From: Candidula unifasciata
Taxonomy: Eukaryota; Mollusca; Gastropoda; Stylommatophora; Geomitridae
Assembly (NCBI GenBank): GCA_905116865.2
Contig: CAJHNH020004890.1
Coordinates: 2,739,943-2,803,942 of the forward strand
Reading direction: 5' to 3'
DNA length: 64,000 bases
Part shown: piece by piece, positions 35,800 to 46,215 of the stretch
Position numbering within the stretch: position 1 is the stretch's first letter
Layout of the letters: the number at the start of each line of letters is the position of its first letter
The notes under the pieces: generated by a model
The model's input: the letters and a program-made list of their open reading frames with translations, nothing else
The model's database searches: none
Told to the model about the DNA's origin: nothing
Made by a program: the position numbers and the translations under genes

Positions 35800-36655
35800 G
35801 AAAGATGCAGAAATGTCATCGGTCAAGGCAAGTAGTGACTACATCCAAACATTAACCCATGCACTTGATGCGTCTGCTTATTTTCTTCAAATTGTGCCGG
35901 GATAAACAACTCGCCACATCATTTTATTCCTTATGTTGTGTGCCATGATTAAACACATTGTTCTATCGTGTGTTCATTTTTAAACAAATTAAAATATCTA
36001 AAGTCAACATTAAACTAAAAATCACGAATAAGATTAAAAGCAATATTAATGAAAATGAACCTGATGTGCAGTTATCAATGTATGAATATTTGATTCTATT
36101 TTGTCAGCAGTATCCTCAAATCCCCATTGATCGCTTTTTGTGGTCAAAGGTGCCTGACATCTTCACCCAATCATTTCCTCTGCCCCCCCCCCCTCCCTCC
36201 CCCTTCCTCTCCTCACCCTACTACCACTAAACTACTATCTCCTTGTGGATCATTCAGTTTTTCCAAGCGGATGGTATCCTGCCACTTTTGGAAACTGATC
36301 TATGAGTTTGTCTGGTGAACTTTGATGTAAATTCCTAATTTAAATCAAGTTAAACTTCAAATAGAAATATAATAATCATCATTTTGTGCTGTTATGTCAT
36401 ATGGGGCTTGCAGTCTTCTTCCATTCTGTTCTATCCAATTGAACTGTTTCAAAGTCATGGATGAAATCCAGTCCAGCATGCTTGAACTATCTCATCAATG
36501 TTCATCTTTGTTTCTTTCAGATTTCCTTATCTCCTCAATCCGACAGTTTGTCATGTTTGGCAAAAACCCTAAAGTGGGCAATGTTAAACATACTGATTTG
36601 ACCTAAACTAACTTTTTCAAATTTACAAGACGTTCAACAGTGTTCAAAATTAACT
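35800..36655. other. Intron sequence, nothing recognised
   Basis: A C-rich patch at 36180-36215 is the only notable element. Confidence 0.45.
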
Positions 36656-36658
36656 TAC

Positions 36659-36781
36659 TTTGCATACATCTCCTGGAAGACTCCCAGATTTAGGATACAT
36701 TTCTCCAACTGTTGCCTGTTGTCTGTTTGGCTGATCAACCAAGGGAGCTCATCCACAGTTCTGCTATTAACTGCACCTGGT
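36659..36781 (-). CDS. NPHP3: NPHP3-like exon o
   Basis: 123 nt, phase 2 to 2. Acceptor CACCTTACAG|ACCAGG, donor GCAAA|GTAAGT. The peptide contains RTVDELPWLISQTDNRQQLE then KCILNLGVFQEMYA. 'R.xDELPWxL' followed by a helix ending in VF is a strongly conserved block just before the TPR region in NACHT-TPR proteins. Confidence 0.9.
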
Positions 36782-36971
36782 CTGTAAGGTGTGTGTGTAG
36801 GAAGAGAATTATACATTTTAAAAAAATTAATTAATTTAAAAAAAAACCAATCAACATATTTATGTTTTATTTACATCCTTTACAAAGTCTGAATCTGTAT
36901 CACAATGTGTTTTTTTTAACCAACCATACACTTTGTCTCTTATAACCAATCAGATTTTGAAAATAGCTTAC

Positions 36972-37069
36972 CCAATCAGATGCTGGAAGTACTGAATAAG
37001 TTTTTGTCTGACACTGAGGACACTGTCTTTGTCATCTTTGAAGAAATATTCAAACACAGCCTCTTGAGC
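36972..37069 (-). CDS. NPHP3: NPHP3-like exon n
   Basis: 32 codons plus GG, phase 0 to 2. Acceptor CTGCCACAG|GCTCAA, donor ATTGG|GTAAGC. Peptide AQEAVFEYFFKDDKDSVLSV then RQKLIQYFQHLI. The helix 'AVxxYF' followed by 'RQKLIxYFQ' matches the end of the winged-helix domain leading into the pre-TPR helices. Confidence 0.88.
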
Positions 37070-37099
37070 CTGTGGCAGAAATACATAAATAATCATACA

Positions 37100-37430
37100 C
37101 AAACAATAAACATATCTCCAGTACTTGTACTATGGCTATATGTTACTGTAAAGAAGGATATATGTTATGGGACATAGACAATGGTAGAAGACATGGAGAA
37201 TGGTAGAAGACATGGACAAATCTCCAGTACCTGCACTATGGTTATACATTACTGTAGAGAAGGATATATGTTATAGGACATAGACAATGGTAGAAGACAT
37301 GGACAAATCTCCAGTACCTGTACTATGGCTATACGTTACTGTAAAGAATGATATATGTTGTAGGACATAGACAATGGTAGAAGACATGGAGAATGGTAGA
37401 AGACATGGACAAACTCAGATTAATGAGAAA
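37100..37430 (+). repeat. Three copies of an approximately 110-bp repeat
   Basis: Repeated blocks contain TCTCCAGTACCTGTACTATG, GTTACTGTAAAGAA, GGACATAGACAATGGTAGAA and GACATGGA. Confidence 0.88.
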
Positions 37431-37434
37431 TTAC

Positions 37435-37795
37435 TTGGTGCTTGGATATCGTTCTACTTAAGAATGAGATGTTGCTCTATAGTATGGTGAGATGTGGTTC
37501 CACAGAATGGTGAGATGGTTTTACAGACGAATGTGCTGATGTGTCTCTATAAAAGAATGATGAGATGTCATTTTACAGAAGAATGGGATTGTGTGGTTCA
37601 AAAAACAAAAGGAATGGTGACATGTGGTTCTAAAGAATAATGATGAGATGAGGTTCTATGGAAAACATGATGAGATCTGGTTCTGTAGAAGAATGGTGGC
37701 AACATTAAATTTTATGCAAGAATGGTGAGATGTAGTCTGACAGAAGAATGATGACACATGGTTCTATACAAGAATGGTGAGATGTTTCAAAGAAA
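37435..37795 (+). repeat. Degenerate 30-40-bp tandem repeat
   Basis: Units of the type AGAATGGTGAGATGTGGTTCTA with many indels. Confidence 0.8.
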
Positions 37796-37879
37796 AAAAA
37801 AGCACAAATAAATTCAAAGGCGATGATTAAACATAAGTTAAAAAGTTAGTAGCATATGATATACAGGATTCTGCATTTA

Positions 37880-38050
37880 CCGGCTATAAACATGGCGGAA
37901 AGTTCTGGTTGTTCGTCCACCTATGGACTTTGGTCTTGTTCCACAACCTGAATGTTGCATGCACATTTGTTTTTAGATCTAACTTATGTGTATGCTGATT
38001 GTTGGTTCCTTGCCTCTCAGGCAGATGCACTCCAACTTCCAAGGAATTTT
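37880..38050 (+). mobile_element. Interspersed repeat A copy
   Basis: GGCTATAAACATGGCGGAAA, GTTCTGGTTGTTCGTCCACC and GCCTCTCAGGCAGATGCACT identify the family. Confidence 0.85.
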
Positions 38051-38595
38051 AATTAATTAATTTGTCTTTCCTCCTGAACGCTAACACCACTGTTGAAATC
38101 AGTGCAAAGAGGTCAGTACCATATCACATGCAGCAGAATCATACCCTTTGACCATAAAAGACAAGTTCTGTTGACACTGCCATGTGAAGCAAAGTGACAT
38201 TACGGGTATTTATTTGTTTTTCTTTCACAATGATGATAAAAAAATTAAATTTTTCACCACAAATAAATCACACATTTTAAATTTGTTGATAAATCATTCC
38301 CACCATGCCTACACACTATGTAGTTGCAACCAGTACCAACCCTGTTATACTGACATAGTGGCCACTGCTCAAAGACGTCATGTCTTCAAAATTCCCTAAA
38401 ACACATAAAAATGTGTTTCTTGTGGTGACAGGATTGGGGAGCATTTGGTATATTGTACTGTGGCTTACCTCGAGGTTGTGATATCTGTGCCTTTTGGTCA
38501 AACATATTAAGTGACAGCAAAACATATAAGTCACCTTTTGCAGCATGTTTAGACTGATTCACAACTGGTTATATCAGAAGGAGTAAAAAAGGTAA

Positions 38596-38795
38596 AGTAA
38601 AGATCCCTTGTCACGCCTTTAGGAGCATCGGGTATATGGGAAGAGCGCCCATATTTTTTCAGACCATCGGCACTAGGTGGGTAATGTGGTCAGCATTACC
38701 CCGGCCGACTTCACTGCCCCAGGACAGCCATCATGGTTCCCATTTTAGGCTGGGTCGACCTGCGAGGCCCCATACCACGATAAAAATCCATGCAG
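38596..38795 (-). mobile_element. SINE family B, inverted, head truncated
   Basis: The reverse complement gives GGTCGACCCAGCCTAAAATG, GTAATGCTGACCACATTACC and CCTAAAGGCGTGACAAGGGA. Confidence 0.85.
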
Positions 38796-39635
38796 ATATC
38801 AAAAGGAGACAATCTACATTCTCTGGTCATGTGATGAGAAGCAGAAAACTGAAGTACATCATTGTAACAATGGGATTTTCCAAAGGGTTCTCAGTATGAC
38901 GTCAAGGGGAAGTCAAGTGAATAGTACCCAAGTGGGGAATACTCGCAAATTTCGTGTTTAACTGAACTGTTGAAATGCGACCACTCATGGAAAGGAAGAA
39001 AGGCTTGAAGGTGAGAGAGAGAGAGAGAGAGAGTGATTGAGTCAGTTTGTGTTTGACCGTAGGAGAGGAAGGTTGCGTGCGTCAAGCAACTGACGAACAT
39101 GGGATTGTTGAAGAATAGAACGAAGACAGAGAATGCATGGCAATGACAGAAGAGGAAGGATTCTGATTTGTATCGTTGAGCGATTGTGAATCTTCATGGC
39201 CCCTTGATTCAGAGGCCATATCTCAGTGTATGTGAAATGTATGGACGGAAAGGTAACTGAATGTTGTTATTCAGTTGTTTGCCAGCTGTGACAGTGTTTA
39301 TGCAGGAGTCTGAATATGACAAGTGAGAACACCAGACACCTTGGTTGTACAACAATAAACTGTAATTGCGGAACATTCTGGTGTTATAAATATATAGCTG
39401 TCTTTCTGATCATACTAACTTTCCATCAGGTCAGAGGGGAGGCTGATAAAGAAATCAGCAACACTGGAGGGGAGGAGAGGCAGAGGGAGATCAAGAGAAA
39501 AGATGCAGTACAGTTTGACATCATGGTATGGGGAATCATCTTTACCCGGTTGATTGAAAGTGTACGATACAATAGGTTGTGGATAGACATGACTACCAAC
39601 ACCACACAGCAAGGATTGTAAGAAGAAGAACAACA
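38795..39635 (+). mobile_element. LINE ORF2 tail split by a 570-580-bp insertion
   Basis: 38798-38870 (RRQSTFSGHVMRSRKLKYI) and 39460-39635 (CACTGGAGGGGAGGAGAGGC to the GAAGAAGAA tail) match the two halves of the element at 31.66-31.91 kb. The intervening sequence (about 38876-39450) is unrelated to it and AT/GA-mixed with a (GA)n run at 39017-39034. Confidence 0.7.
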
Positions 39636-39639
39636 ACAT

Positions 39640-40330
39640 GTTTGTTAAGGGGCAGTGGATCTATTCCTTCTTTCTCTCAAACTGAGACCCCAGAACCCAA
39701 GCAAGGATACAGCCTTCAACTTGTATGTTGTCTGGTGTCGTGTCCCCGAGCTTTTTACACCCATGGCCCACCAAAACAGGGGAAATTGTTTTGTGAACCA
39801 TATGACAGCTAACCAAAGTCACAAATCTAACCATTTTAACCACTGGGGGGTGGGGGGGGGGGGGGGGGGTGTTCGGGATTTGTACCTGTCAACCATTGGC
39901 CTAACAAACATCTAAGACCTAAAGCAGGTGGCAATGAACTGCCAGACATGGAGAGCTATGACCCCTGCCGATGAACCACCCTAGGCCCAAGAGGAAAGAC
40001 TAACCCATCAGATTCTCATAACTGAAGTGATAAACCCACAAACTGCAATCCTGGAAGAGGAAAACCTACCACCCTACCCCGTTACATGATTAGACATTTC
40101 TGATGGGCTACCTAGGCTTTTCTCATGGCCCACCAGTGGACGACGGTCCATTGGTTGAAGATAATGATCTCTAGTGTGTCTACCTATCTATTTTCCTCTT
40201 TTACTTACATAACTTCTATTCAATATGTGAACCTTTTTCCTACACAATTCCACTAACAAGGCACAGACACCTCTGACTTCACATGATAACCAACAAATCA
40301 AGTCGTCATGCCTTTCAGTAGAGAAGTTCC
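39640..40330. other. Intron sequence, nothing recognised
   Basis: Includes a G-rich run (39845-39870). No coding evidence. Confidence 0.45.
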
Positions 40331-40333
40331 AAC

Positions 40334-40498
40334 CTGAGTGTGAGCAAAGGTCAGCAAGCCAAGCTGGTACTTGACGACCAAATGTGAAGAGAGGAACTCA
40401 AACAATGAGGACAGCTCCAGCCAGCAGAGATCTGGTATCAGTACAAGCAGCTCAGTCTCCAGCATGCCACACCGGCTGGCGTAGATGAACTGAAGAAT
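40334..40498 (-). CDS. NPHP3: NPHP3-like exon m (winged-helix-like)
   Basis: 55 codons, phase 0 to 0. Acceptor ATACCTACAG|ATTCTT, donor CACTCAG|GTTGGA. Peptide ILQFIYASRCGMLETELLVL, a central W-L-x-L-SSLFEFL helix, then HLVVKYQLGLLTFAHTQ. The motifs 'IYASRCGxxETEL' and 'GLLTFAH' are hallmarks of the winged-helix segment between NTPase and TPRs in nephrocystin-3 and related NACHT-TPR proteins. Confidence 0.9.
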
Positions 40499-40749
40499 CT
40501 GTAGGTATGAACAGGTAGGGTTATTTTGTTTTGGATTGAGGTGAGGGAGTGAGTTATTGGGATGTGGGGGATGTTAACTCTAAAGAGTTAATAATGGCAA
40601 GATCAACTTCACTGCACTGGGTTTTTTCCCATATGGGTCAGTCTCCCTTCACAAAATGGCAAGTCACCTGCTGGGAGTGTTTCAAAAAGCATGGACTCCG
40701 TAGCTCACGTTACAATCCCCGGGAATTTCTGAAAAATGTGCACACATAA

Positions 40750-41040
40750 ACACAATGGTTCCCCGTGTGGGTTCTGGGGCCCTATTATAGGGAAAACAAG
40801 AATAGACCCACTGCCTATCCAAAAGCATGTCGTAAGAGTCTACTAATTGGGAGCTTTCTTCGAAGTCGGAGTGCATTTGTCTGACAGGCAAGGAACCAGC
40901 AGTCTGCATACAAATGAGTCAGATCTGTTAAACGGATGCACACGCAACACTCAGGTTCTGGAACGGGACTGCGGTCTATAAATGAATGAACAACCGGAAC
41001 TTTCTGCCAGAGTTTACAGCTGGTGAACAGGAAGAAGAAG
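40750..41040 (-). mobile_element. Interspersed repeat A copy
   Basis: Nearly full-length, very like 23298-23580. Confidence 0.88.
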
Positions 41041-41059
41041 AACACAATGGTGTGTTTAT

Positions 41060-41130
41060 GAAACGTGAACCCACAACCTTCAGAGCACGAGGAAAGTAAG
41101 TCGACCATTTCACTATGGAGACACCTGATG
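41060..41130 (-). repeat. tRNA-like fragment
   Basis: Minus strand: CCATAGTGAAATGGTCGACT then GAAGGTTGTGGGTTCACGTT looks like box A and box B of a tRNA-derived head. A similar head lies at 62545-62610. Confidence 0.45.
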
Positions 41131-41328
41131 TAGGGGATGTGAGATGGGTGAAAGGATGCTGGGGAGGGGGGTGTGAGGTGATAGGACATAGGGTATGAGT
41201 AATGTAATTGTGTGAAGTGATGTAAGGTTGTAAGGTGATGTTATGCGTGGATGTGAGGAGGTTTTAACATACCAGTGTGAGGTGATATAATGGCAACAAA
41301 GAAGAAAACAGTAAAACCTTTACTGAAC

Positions 41329-41470
41329 CTGTTTGAGAAACGCCTTGCTTGTGTGGCTCAAGTTTTCTTCTGCCAGGTTAAAGATGCAGCAGTAAAGTTC
41401 AATGCTGTTGGTGCAGGCAAGCAACATGGTAACACGGGCTTCAACTCGAGTGATGTCCCCTTTACCCAGG
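41329..41470 (-). CDS. NPHP3: NPHP3-like exon l, acceptor copied in the adjacent minisatellite
   Basis: 142 nt, phase 2 to 0. Acceptor TCTGTCCACAG|CCTGGGT, donor AAACAG|GTTCAG. The peptide starts LGKGDITRVEARVTMLLACT, then a helix ending TSKAFLKQ, which runs directly into ILQFIYASRCG of the next exon, as expected for this helical domain. The exon abuts the 41.48-42.5 kb minisatellite whose units contain a near-copy of this acceptor. The family match inside this exon is weaker than in its neighbours. Confidence 0.7.
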
Positions 41471-41474
41471 CTGT

Positions 41475-42500
41475 GGACAGAGAAAAAAACTAAGACTTAG
41501 GAGAGATGAAAACACAAACTAAGGAGAGGAGAAAAAATCCAGATTGAGGAAAGAGAGAAACACAGACTGAGGACAGAGAAACACCCAGGCTGAGGATTGA
41601 GAAATACCAAGGCTGACGGAAAACAAACACCCAGGCTGAGGGCAAACAAACACCCAGGCTGAGGGCAAATAAATACCCAGGCTGAGGGCAAACAAACACC
41701 CAGGCTGAGGGCAAACAAACACCCAGGCTGAGGGAAAACAAACACCCAGGCTGAGGGCAAACAAACACCCAGGCTGAGGGCAAACAAACACCCAGGCTGA
41801 GGGCAAACAAATACCTAAGCTGAGGGCAAACAAACACCCAGGCTGAGGGCAAACAAACACTCAGGCTGAGGGCAAACAAACACCAAGGCTGAGGGCAAAC
41901 AAACACCCAGGCTGAGGGCAAACAAACACCCAGGCTGAGGGCAAACAAACACCCAGGCTGAGGGCAAACAAACACCCAGGCTGAGAGCAAACAAACACCT
42001 AGGCTGAGGGCAAACAAACACCCAGGCTGAGGGCAAACAAACACCCAGGCTGAGGACAGACAAATACCCAAGCTGAGGGCAAACAAACACCCAGGCTGAG
42101 GGCAAACAAACACCCAGGCTGAGGGCAAACAAACACTCAGGCTGAGGACAGACAAATACCCAAGCTGAGGGCAAACAAACACCCAGGCTGAGGGCAAACA
42201 AACACCCAGGCTAAGAACAGAGAAACACCCAGGCTGAGGGCAAACAAACACCCAGGCTGAGGGCAAACAAACACCCAGGTTGAGGGCAAACAAACACCCA
42301 GGCTGAGGACAGACAAATACCCAGGCTGAGGGCAAACAAACACCCAGGCTGAGGACAGACAAATACCCAGGCTGAGGGCAAACAAACACCCAGGCTAAGA
42401 ACAGAGAAACACCCAGGCTGAGGGCAAACAAATACCCAGGCTGAGGATAGAGAAACACCAAGGCCGACGACAGAGAAATATTCAGGCTAAGTAGACATAC
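41475..42500 (+). repeat. About 23-24-bp minisatellite containing the exon l acceptor
   Basis: About 40 units of CACCCAGGCTGAGGGCAAACAAA, with variants GAGGACAGACAAAT and AAGAACAGAGAAA. Read on the gene strand a unit is TCTGTCCTCAGCCTGGGTG, differing by about two bases from the true acceptor TCTGTCCACAG|CCTGGGTA at 41470. Degenerate copies at 42500-42660 link it to the 23-bp array at 46.2-49.2 kb. Confidence 0.95.
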
Positions 42501-42704
42501 ATATATGGACTGAGGACTCAAAAGAAAAAAAAACTAGGACTTTGGGCAGACAGAAACACTGACTGAGGCCTGAGAAAAACAAAAATTGAGGAAAGAGAAA
42601 AAACTCAGACTGGGGACAGAAAAAAACTAGACTGAAAACAGAGGAAACTCCAGAAAAGGGTAAAAGAAGATGACTGCAGAAGTGAGAAGTGAATGATAGC
42701 AAGA

Positions 42705-43460
42705 GAAGTCACAGGATCTTACCACTGGCTCTTAGGTTAACCTAATCTAAAACAGGTATTAGGAAATGTTCTGAGAAATAAAGGTGGGCTGTGTGATGCT
42801 GACCATATCACCCATGGTTTACCAAATAGCCTATACAAATTTAGGGTTAGTATCTTATATCTAAAACACTTCATGGTGTGGGGATTTAGCCCGTTTCAAT
42901 TTATTTACAATTTCAATACATTTCAACTAATTCTACTTCTTCATCTCCTCCTTATCCACCTAAAGAGCTTACACTCTTGAACCACTCACCCCATATCATC
43001 CTATCTTTTGATTTCCAGTACAGCCCACACAATGACCTCATTTCTCACCTCTTTATCCATTTCCCTTGTGCTTGTTTTCTGATCAGAATGTATTCCTGTG
43101 ACCATGTACTTTCAATTGCAAAGAACACTCAAGTTATTTTGTTATCAGATTTTTTCAATGCATGTCCTATCCAACACCATCATTTTTTCCTCACCTTATG
43201 TTTGACTAAGATGCAGTCAGTTCCTCCCCAAAGCTCCAAAATAATGATTCTGTCATACCATTTAATTCTCTTTACTCTTCACAGGTACAGTCTGAACATT
43301 CTTTTTTTTTTTTCTAAACAAGATTAGCTCAACGACTTGCTAAATATAACACAAAATATGACTAGAAAGCTCAACTAGCCATTCTAGTCATATTGTGTAT
43401 TACATTTAGCAACTGCTGCAATCATTCCCGACTGCAGTCACCCCCTATTTGTTCACTGGC
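42705..43460. other. Intron sequence with a SINE B tail fragment
   Basis: 42780-42860 (GTGTGATGCTGACCATATCA) is SINE B-like; nothing else is recognised. Confidence 0.5.
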
Positions 43461-43464
43461 TTAC

Positions 43465-43616
43465 CTGGCAATGTGTCGGGCCAGCAGTGACACAAACAAT
43501 GGACAGCACATGCTGGGAGTCCGACACTGGTTAATAATCTTCCTCTCCAGTTCCAAATCAATCCCACAATTCATAGATGATAGTTCAGCCCACAACAGCT
43601 CTAACAGCGATACAGA
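43465..43616 (-). CDS. NPHP3: NPHP3-like exon k (after the missing exon)
   Basis: 50 codons plus AG, phase 0 to 2. Acceptor AATTTTTGTTAG|TCTGTA, donor ATTGCCAG|GTAAGC. Peptide ends LERKIINQCRTPSMCCPLFV then SLLARHIA. The pattern 'helix, then Cys/Asn-Pro-Leu-Phe-hydrophobic, then long helix' is the typical ARC2/winged-helix entry of NACHT-TPR proteins (NPLYLxLLxEEL type). The start is less certain than the end because the upstream neighbour is unseen; the first residues SVSLLELLWAELSS are taken from splice-signal quality only. Confidence 0.72.
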
Positions 43617-43854
43617 CTAACAAAAATTGCAGTTTCACAAATAACATAAACATAATTTTTTTTTTCAAAATTTCAAAATTGGATGAAGAACAAATATGAA
43701 GAAATTTTAACAAAACTGTGTAATCTTGTTGTAAATCATCATCATGTAGCTGTACATTGGTGCCAAAAAAGGCAACCAAACAAATACCAAACACCAAAAT
43801 AATTGTTTTTTTCTTCTGCCGCTGAAATAATCTGGAATGAGCACTCAGCCTAAC

Positions 43855-44935
43855 TGGAAACAAATATGTTGCAAATTCAAAATGTTGCAAATTCAAAATG
43901 TTGAAAATTCAAAATGTTGCAAATTCAGTGGCTGTCTGCCATTTTGCACCCAGAACTTCTGATACAGTATGACTCAAATGTCACATTAAAAAGCCACAAA
44001 AATTATCTTTTCCCAAATGTGCATCACGGAGATCGTGCTCCTGTAAATGTCGAGGATTGCAGTGTGAAATGATTTTCACTAAACTCTAAACCTTTTTGTA
44101 CACAATCAACACTAACAGATGCATCTTACATTACACACTTGAAACACATTCATAAAACAGTCTATAGGAACTAATGTAACATAACACACATACCTACAAC
44201 TAACACGCCACTGTGGTTGCAAAATGTTGTCTTCCAGTTTTGACTAGGTTTTTGATGTTTAAGAATTATCAAAATCACAATCATTCAACTGTCTATGAAT
44301 AACTTCAAAATAATCCAATGCAAAAGCTCCACACAAATAGCACCCATATCCAAAAATCCACATAACGTGTCATCAACATTTTCTTTTTTTTTTTTTTTGG
44401 AGCTCCCAAAACATAATTAATGGCTAATTTACTTGACACATTACCAAACTGTTTCCCTTTATGAATTAGAGGAAATTAATGCGACTAACAACTTTTCAAC
44501 TAGAATGATTGCAATTTTAAACATGGACAACGAGCGTCAAAGTTATGATTGCAAGGGGGGGTGCAATTACGGTAGCCCAGGCATAACCGTCAGGGCAATC
44601 GAATATTGTGCAATCGTGGTAAGCCAATAAGTTAACATGGTAGTTCAAGTACAATAACTAGAACACAGTATAATGCAATAAGCTTTATTTACAAAAACAC
44701 TAAGATTTGGATAAAGGATGTCGGTTAGCTGAAGAAACATATATTGAAAGAAGGGTACTGGTATTAAAGAATTTACACCTTCTATGTGTGAAAACATTTG
44801 CGCCTGAAGCTTTTTTTGAATACGAAAAAAAAAAAATCACATTTTACAAATCAGGGCATAGGCTGAATGTGGGATAATCCCCATTTTCCATGCCTGCTTC
44901 CTGCACAATCTTACCTATCAAGATTTGGACTGAAA
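43855..44935. repeat. Indel-rich first copy of a duplicated 1.1-kb segment
   Basis: Matches 45105-46215 from TGGAAACAAATATGTTGCAA onward. Most differences are single-base indels, often in homopolymers, plus two patchy stretches. The mariner frame readable in the second copy is broken here. This looks like an uncorrected contig end rather than a real duplication. Confidence 0.85.
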
Positions 44936-45103
44936 AAAACCCAAAAGACTGAGAAAAACCCCAAAAAGGACTGAGAAAAACCCAAAAAGAGGGCTGAGAA
45001 AGAATAAATAAGGGGAGAAAGGGCCCAAACTAAGGGCGAGAAAAACCAAAAAGGGACTGAGAAAAAACCTAACGAGGACTGAGATAAAAAACCCAAATGG
45101 GAC

Positions 45104-45104
45104 N
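45104..45104. other. Single N: probable assembly join
   Basis: The only ambiguous base in the window. To its left are degenerate 23-bp array units (44930-45103). To its right the sequence restarts exactly at the beginning of the segment already present at 43855. Confidence 0.9.
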
Positions 45105-46215
45105 TGGAAACAAATATGTTGCAAATTCAAAATGTTGCAAATTCAAAATGTTGAAAATTCAAAATGTTGCAAATTCAGTGGCTGTCTGCCATTTTGCACC
45201 CAGAACTTCTGATACAGTATGACTCAAATGTCACATTAAAAAGCCACAAAAATTATCTTTTCCCAAATGTGCATCACGGAGATCGTGCTCCTGTAAATGT
45301 CGAGGATTGCAGTGTGAAATGATTTTCACTAAACTCTAAACCTTTTTGTACACAATCAACACTAACAGATGCATCTTACATTACACACTTGAAACACATT
45401 CATAAAACAGTCTATAGGAACTAATGTAACATAACACACATACCTACAACTAACACGCCACTGTGGTTGCAAAATGTTGTCTTCCAGTTTTGACTAGGTT
45501 TTTGATGTTTAAGAATTATCAAAATCACAATCATTCAACTGTCTATGAATAACTTCATCTTCACTTTCCAATTAAAAATATTCAAGAAAATATCCCATAG
45601 CATCAGAAATACTCCACCTGCAAGCTCCAACAATTCGCACCCATTATCCAAACATCCACCTAACGTGTCATCAACATGGGAGCTCCCAAAAATAATTAAT
45701 GGCTAATTTACTTGACACATTACCAAACTGTTTCCCTTTATGAATTAGAGAAATTAATGGACTAACAACTTCAACTAGAATGATTGCAATTTTAACATGG
45801 CAACGAGCGTCAAAAGTTATGATTGCAAGGGGGTGCAATTACGGTAGCCAGGCATAACCGTCAGGCAATCGAATATTGTGCAATCGTGGTAGCCAATAAG
45901 TTAACATGGTAGTTCAAGTACAATAACTAGAACACAGTATAATGCAATAAGCTTTATTTACAAAAACACTAAGATTTGGATAAGCATGTCTGTTAGCTGA
46001 AGAAACATATATTGAAAGAAGGGTACTGGTATTAAAAGAATTTAGTACACCTTCATATGTGTGAAATCATTGCGCCTGAGAGCTTTTTTTTTAGAAGTAC
46101 GAATAAATAAAAATCACATTGTGACAAATCAGGGCTATAGGCTGAATGTGGCAGTAATCCCCACTTCTTCCATGCTACTGCTTCCTGCACAATCTTCACA
46201 CTATCAAGATTAAGG
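45105..46215. repeat. Second copy of the duplicated segment
   Basis: Cleaner version of 43855-44935. It flows into the 23-bp array at its right end just as the first copy does. Confidence 0.85.
46040..46215 (-). mobile_element. Mariner-type transposase fragment
   Basis: Minus frame SVKIVQEAVAWKKWGLLPHS then AYSPDLSQCDFYLFVLLKKK. 'LPH.AYSPDL...D..LF..LK' is the conserved catalytic C-terminal block of mariner transposases. Only this block is readable. A frameshifted duplicate is at 44755-44925. Confidence 0.88.

Noticed and set aside
41490..42521. 343-codon frame with CLPSAWVFVCPQPG repeats
   Set aside because: It is an intronic minisatellite; several frames are open at once and the array lies between confirmed exons.
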